Source of the DNA: Pseudoclavibacter sp. AY1H1
GTDB lineage: Bacteria; Actinomycetota; Actinomycetes; Actinomycetales; Microbacteriaceae
Direction: 5' to 3'
Length of the DNA stretch: 64,000 nt
NCBI RefSeq assembly: GCF_002931055.1
Contig: NZ_PSXX01000001.1
Span: 844,034-908,033, forward strand
Positions 60,957-64,000 of the stretch are shown here, one piece after another. The first letter of the stretch is position 1. Every line of letters begins with the position of its first letter. Under the pieces are notes generated by a model that did no database searches, was not told the origin of the DNA, and saw only the letters and a program-made list of their open reading frames with translations. Position numbers and translations under genes: made by a program.

Positions 60957-61813
60957 CCGCAGACCACACCCTCATCGTCGAGCAGCTCAGCCTGGGCTAC
61001 GGCGACCGAGTCGTCATCGACGAGCTCGACCTCCTCGTGCCGCCAGGCAAGGTCACGGCGATCGTCGGTGCGAACGCGTGCGGCAAGTCCACGCTGCTGC
61101 GCTCCATGTCGCGGCTCCTCACGCCTCGCGACGGGCACGTCCTCCTCGACGGCAAGGAGGTGCACAGGACGCCCGCAAAGCAGCTCGCGCGCATCCTCGG
61201 GCTCCTCCCCCAATCCCCCATCGCCCCCGAGGGCATCACGGTCGCCGACCTCGTCGGCCGCGGCCGCCACCCGCACCAGAGCATCCTCTCCAGGTGGAGC
61301 CACGACGACGACCTCGCCGTCGCCGCCGCCCTCGAAGCGACCGAGACGACGGCTCTCGCCGACCGCCACGTCGACGAACTCTCCGGCGGGCAGCGGCAGC
61401 GAGTGTGGATCGCGATGGCCCTCGCCCAGCAGACCGACCTGCTGCTGCTCGACGAGCCGACGACCTTCCTCGACGTCAGCCACCAGATCGAGGTGCTCGA
61501 CCTCCTCACCGACCTCAACCATTCCCGCGGCACGACCATCGTCATGGTGCTCCACGACCTCAACCTCGCAGCGCGCTACGCCGACCACCTCATCGCGCTC
61601 GCCGACGGCGGACTGCACGCAGCGGGCGAGCCCGGCGACGTCCTCACGGTCGACACGGTGCGCGCCGTCTTCGGACTCGAGAGCCTTGTGGTGCAGGACC
61701 CCGTCTCCGGCCGGCCGCTCATGGTGCCCATCGGTCGCCACCACTCGGCGGATGCACCCGTCACGCATCCCGAAGGTTCATCCGCGACAATTGGGGCTCG
61801 AACACACGCGTGA
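60953..61813 (+). CDS. Siderophore ABC transporter ATP-binding protein (system 3)
   Basis: A 286-residue FepC-type ATPase. Walker A GANACGKST, Q-loop LLPQSPIAPEGITVADLVGR, signature LSGGQRQRVWIAM, Walker B LLLLDEPTTFLD, switch His VLHDLNLAARYADH. Its tail VVQDPVSGRPLMVPIG parallels that of the system 2 ATPase. GGGAGG lies 5 nt before the ATG. The last codons overlap a palindrome that may control umuDC. Confidence 0.93.
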   Translation: MTADHTLIVEQLSLGYGDRVVIDELDLLVPPGKVTAIVGANACGKSTLLRSMSRLLTPRDGHVLLDGKEVHRTPAKQLARILGLLPQSPIAPEGITVADLVGRGRHPHQSILSRWSHDDDLAVAAALEATETTALADRHVDELSGGQRQRVWIAMALAQQTDLLLLDEPTTFLDVSHQIEVLDLLTDLNHSRGTTIVMVLHDLNLAARYADHLIALADGGLHAAGEPGDVLTVDTVRAVFGLESLVVQDPVSGRPLMVPIGRHHSADAPVTHPEGSSATIGARTHA

Positions 61814-61817
61814 TCGA
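61798..61817 (+). promoter_or_regulatory. Candidate SOS-type palindrome before umuD
   Basis: TCGAACACACGCGTGATCGA is palindromic at 16 of 20 positions (TCGA-n-CAC ... GTG-n-TCGA). It begins with the TCGAAC half-site of the actinobacterial LexA box, but the second half departs from GTTCGA and the spacing is longer. It overlaps the end of the ATPase gene, about 45 nt before umuD. A degenerate LexA site is possible. Confidence 0.35.
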
Positions 61818-61859
61818 GCGGGACCACACCCCGCTCTCTCCGCCGAGACGAAGGGCAGG

Positions 61860-62330
61860 GTGTCGACCGTGAGCGATGCAGGCGTCGAGATCCTCGCTCC
61901 CCTCGGGCACCCGGAAGAGGTCGAATCCGGCAGTACGCCCAATGCGCAGCTCCCGGAACGCGCGGACGAAGCAGTCCCAGCCGGCTTCCCCTCACCCGCC
62001 CAGGGCTACTACTCCGGCCCCGTCGACCTCAACCGGCACCTCATCAACGACCCCGCCGCGACCTTCATCGTCCGCGTCAGCGGCGACAGCATGATCGGGG
62101 CCGGCATCTTCGACGGCGACGAGATCATCGTCGACCGCTCCCTCGAACCGCACGACGGCAACGTCGTCATCGCCGTCGTCGACGGCGAGCTCACCGTCAA
62201 GCGCCTGCGCTTCGAGCACGGCCGCGTGCGCCTTGCGCCCGAGAACCCCGCGTACGCCGACATCGTGCTCGAAGAGCTCAGCGAGCTCACCGTGTGGGGC
62301 GTCGTCACGAGATGCCTCCACCGTGTCTGA
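61860..62330 (+). CDS. umuD: UmuD-like SOS mutagenesis protease
   Basis: A 156-residue S24-family protein. The self-cleavage site is A41-G42 in VPAGFPSPAQ. The catalytic Ser is S77 (VSGDSMIGAGI) and the Lys is K114 (GELTVKRLRF). RecA filaments on damaged DNA trigger cleavage, and the UmuD' dimer then activates UmuC as polymerase V. GTG 61860 and GTG 61869 are both in frame with acceptable ribosome sites. It ends 1 nt before the umuC ATG. Confidence 0.9.
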   Translation: MSTVSDAGVEILAPLGHPEEVESGSTPNAQLPERADEAVPAGFPSPAQGYYSGPVDLNRHLINDPAATFIVRVSGDSMIGAGIFDGDEIIVDRSLEPHDGNVVIAVVDGELTVKRLRFEHGRVRLAPENPAYADIVLEELSELTVWGVVTRCLHRV

Positions 62331-62331
62331 G

Positions 62332-63654
62332 ATGACGGACACGACGCGCGACTCGACCCAGGCCTCGCCGCTGGCGCTCCGGCAGCCCGCGATCGCCATC
62401 GTCGACGCCAACAACTTCTACGCATCCTGCGAGCGCATCTTCGACCCCAGCCTCGAAGGCAAGCCCATCGTCGTGCTCTCCAACAACGACGGATGCGTCA
62501 TCGCGCGCTCCGAGGAGGCGAAAGCCGTCGGCATCCCGATGGGCGCCCCCTGGCAGGCCATCGCCCCGGAAGCCGCGATGAAGGGCGTCGTCGCCCGCTC
62601 CAGCAACTACGAGCTCTACGGCGACATCAACGCCCGTACCATCGAGCTCCTCGGCCGCTACACGCCATCGCAGGAGGTGTACTCGATCGACGAGAGCTTC
62701 ATCCGGCTGCCAGGCGACCGCCGGGAGGCCCTCGCCGTCGCCCGCGAGATCAGGGTGGCGATGCGGAAGCTCATCGGCATCCCCGTCAGCATCGGGATCG
62801 CCCCGAGCAAGACGCTCGCCAAGCTCGCCAACCGCGGCTCCAAATCCGAACCATCGCTCGGCGGCGTCTGCCATCTCGGCGCCTACGGGCGCGAGCAGCT
62901 CAGCGGGATCCTCAGCACCATCGACATCGGCGACGTCTGGGGCGTCGGGCGCAAGATGGCCGCGAAATACGTGGGCCTCGGCATCCGCACCGCCCTCGAC
63001 CTCCGCGAGTCCTCGCCCACCGCCATCCGCCGCCGCTACGGCGTCGTCCAGGAGCGCGTCGTCCAGGAGCTGCGCGGCATCGACTGCCTCCCCATCGACG
63101 AGGTCCCGTCGGAGCGCGAGCAGATCCAGTTCTCCCGCTCCTTCGCAGTGCCCATCTCGACGGTGCAGGAGCTCGAGGAGGTGCTCTCCGTGTACACGCA
63201 GCGCGCCTCCGCCCGGCTCCGCGCGCAAGGCTCGCTCACGCGGGCCATGAGCTGCTACGCGGCGACCTCCCCCTTCCGCGAGGGGCACGAGTCGCACGCC
63301 GTATCCGTCGCCTTCCCGGAACCCACCGACGACCCGGTCGTGCTCTTCCGCGCCGCCGCCACCGCCCTCGGCCCGCAGCTGCGAGCCGAGCTGAAGTACG
63401 TGCGCGTCGGCGTCTCGCTCTTCGAGTTCGTCGCGCGAGACTCGTACGCGGCGCTCGACATCTTCGACGAGCGCGGGGAAGATCGCCGCGTGGGCGAGGC
63501 CCTCGACGCCGTCGCCGCGAAGTTCGGCCAGGAATCGCTTGGGCTCGGCATCGCCGGCCTCCGCAACGGGCGGAGCTGGACCATGCGCCGCGACATGGTC
63601 TCACCCCGCGCAACCACGCACTGGGACGAGCTGGCGGTCGTCAAGGCGGAGTGA
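62332..63654 (+). CDS. umuC: UmuC-like Y-family DNA polymerase
   Basis: A 440-residue translesion polymerase subunit. AIVDANNFYASCERIFDPSL carries the first catalytic Asp and the steric-gate region, VVLSNNDGCVIARS follows, and VYSIDESFIRL gives the second acid pair. PVSIGIAPSKTLAKLANRGS and an HhH region (GVGRKMAAKYVGLGI) complete it. The C-terminal DUF4113-like end is present, so it is full length. ATG 62332; an in-frame GTG at 62323 overlapping umuD is an alternative. Works with UmuD'. Confidence 0.93.
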   Translation: MTDTTRDSTQASPLALRQPAIAIVDANNFYASCERIFDPSLEGKPIVVLSNNDGCVIARSEEAKAVGIPMGAPWQAIAPEAAMKGVVARSSNYELYGDINARTIELLGRYTPSQEVYSIDESFIRLPGDRREALAVAREIRVAMRKLIGIPVSIGIAPSKTLAKLANRGSKSEPSLGGVCHLGAYGREQLSGILSTIDIGDVWGVGRKMAAKYVGLGIRTALDLRESSPTAIRRRYGVVQERVVQELRGIDCLPIDEVPSEREQIQFSRSFAVPISTVQELEEVLSVYTQRASARLRAQGSLTRAMSCYAATSPFREGHESHAVSVAFPEPTDDPVVLFRAAATALGPQLRAELKYVRVGVSLFEFVARDSYAALDIFDERGEDRRVGEALDAVAAKFGQESLGLGIAGLRNGRSWTMRRDMVSPRATTHWDELAVVKAE

Positions 63655-63847
63655 GTAGCGCAGTTCTCGGTTAACGTGAGTTCTTGTTTTTTGCTCGCTG
63701 GATAGAACACATGTACCAACAACTGCTGAATGAAGTGCACGTCGTATCTGGGGACAGACTCACTGAACCGCTAGCCGCACCCCAAGTGCTCCGAGAAAGT
63801 TATCCACCACCCTCTCGAATGTCGGTGGTCGTTCGTAGACTTTGGGC
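63655..63847. other. AT-richer gap before the HNH gene
   Basis: 193 nt between umuC and the DUF222/HNH gene. A T-tract (TTGTTTTTTGC, about 63682-63692) follows a weak stem, so a terminator for umuDC is possible. The last 40 nt (CTCGAATGTCGGTGG and onward) resemble the conserved leader commonly seen before DUF222/HNH genes in Microbacteriaceae. No gene seen. Confidence 0.4.
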
Positions 63848-64000
63848 ATGCAGCAGCGCGACAGACACGAGGGGTTGGGCACAGGGCCGAGCCCGGTTCC
63901 GGATCCGGGGTTCGACCCTTCGGACCCGGCTTCTGTCGCGGCTCGCCGCTCGGAGATTCTCGCGATGGAGGAAGCAGCCGCGGCGATGCTCGCGGCCGGC
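63848..64000 (+). CDS. DUF222/HNH endonuclease-type (13E12 family) protein, 5' end only
   Basis: The first 51 codons only; the gene continues beyond the window. MQQRDRHEGLGTGPSPVPDP is a disordered start, followed by a helical AARRSEILAMEEAAAAMLAA, the way many Microbacteriaceae DUF222 plus HNH proteins begin. These multi-copy genes are often present many times per genome and may be selfish or recombination-prone. The call rests on this start and the upstream leader, so it is tentative. Confidence 0.5.
   Translation, partial: MQQRDRHEGLGTGPSPVPDPGFDPSDPASVAARRSEILAMEEAAAAMLAAG

Noticed and set aside
1..64000. tRNA or rRNA genes
   Set aside because: No cloverleaf with a GTTCGAATC-type T-arm in proper context and no rRNA-like stretch was recognised by reading. 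A tRNAscan-type run would be decisive.

Overview
The window looks like the chromosome of a high-GC actinobacterium, most likely a member of the Microbacteriaceae. The grounds are very high GC with strong G/C third-position bias, frequent GTG starts and ATGA/GTGA stop-start overlaps, the 'gtggatgcg/gcggatgcg' Asp-Ala codon habit common in that family, a DUF222/HNH (13E12-type) gene at the right edge, and a helR gene with a rifamycin-associated element. No rRNA, tRNA, CRISPR array, intact insertion sequence or replication origin was seen.

Layout. 1-2.9 kb: end of a cupin_5 gene, then a polar amino-acid ABC importer (binding protein, permease, ATPase). 2.9-13 kb: an accessory stretch with visibly lower GC and softer codon bias. 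It holds an IclR-regulated carbohydrate importer (IclR, binding protein, two permeases, no ATPase), a divergent two-gene sugar-acid catabolic unit (enolase-superfamily dehydratase plus DapA-family aldolase), an IS481-type remnant, a MutT-like Nudix enzyme, a putative modification-dependent restriction enzyme (SRA-like plus PD-(D/E)XK), an Excalibur lipoprotein and an unknown protein with a RelE-like start. 13-20.6 kb: mixed housekeeping genes (membrane protein, membrane-anchored esterase, CycA-like permease, rhamnose mutarotase, TspO-like protein, FMN-binding stress protein, Nudix-NYN fusion). 20.7-24.1 kb: helR and a FUSC transporter; a 20-bp rifamycin-associated element lies directly before helR.

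24.15-32.4 kb: an iron-box-controlled run of eight genes encoding two complete siderophore importers. 32.4-39.6 kb: a glutamine amidotransferase, then a GntR regulator divergent from a YcsG-like transporter, pxpA, a pxpB-pxpC fusion and a biotin carboxylase-BCCP fusion. 39.6-51.4 kb: glyoxalase-fold proteins, Gfo/Idh oxidoreductase, NarL-type two-component pair, a DUF4395/thioredoxin-like operon, aldo/keto reductase, a MacB-like ABC exporter, photolyase and a DUF4342 protein. 51.4-55.7 kb: urate catabolism (XRE-cupin regulator, OHCU decarboxylase, HIU hydrolase, uricase, urate/xanthine permease). 55.8-57.5 kb: an epimerase and an AraC regulator. 57.6-61.8 kb: a third iron-box-controlled siderophore importer. 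61.9-63.7 kb: umuDC. 63.8 kb to the end: start of a DUF222/HNH gene.

How the genes work together. The dominant theme is scavenging: three ferric-siderophore importers without siderophore biosynthesis, sugar, amino-acid and urate uptake, each placed beside its regulator or degradative enzymes. Stress functions (HelR against rifamycins, UmuDC and photolyase for DNA damage, thioredoxins, Nudix enzymes) are interleaved. The most unusual observations are: a 27-nt duplication of the end of a siderophore permease gene that differs only at silent positions and forms a coupled 13-codon mini-ORF; the RAE-helR pair; the SRA-like/PD-(D/E)XK protein in the low-GC island; a BC-BCCP fusion next to a PxpBC fusion, which together resemble a split urea-carboxylase-type enzyme; and a repeat cluster with a 29-bp perfect inverted repeat at 46.5 kb.
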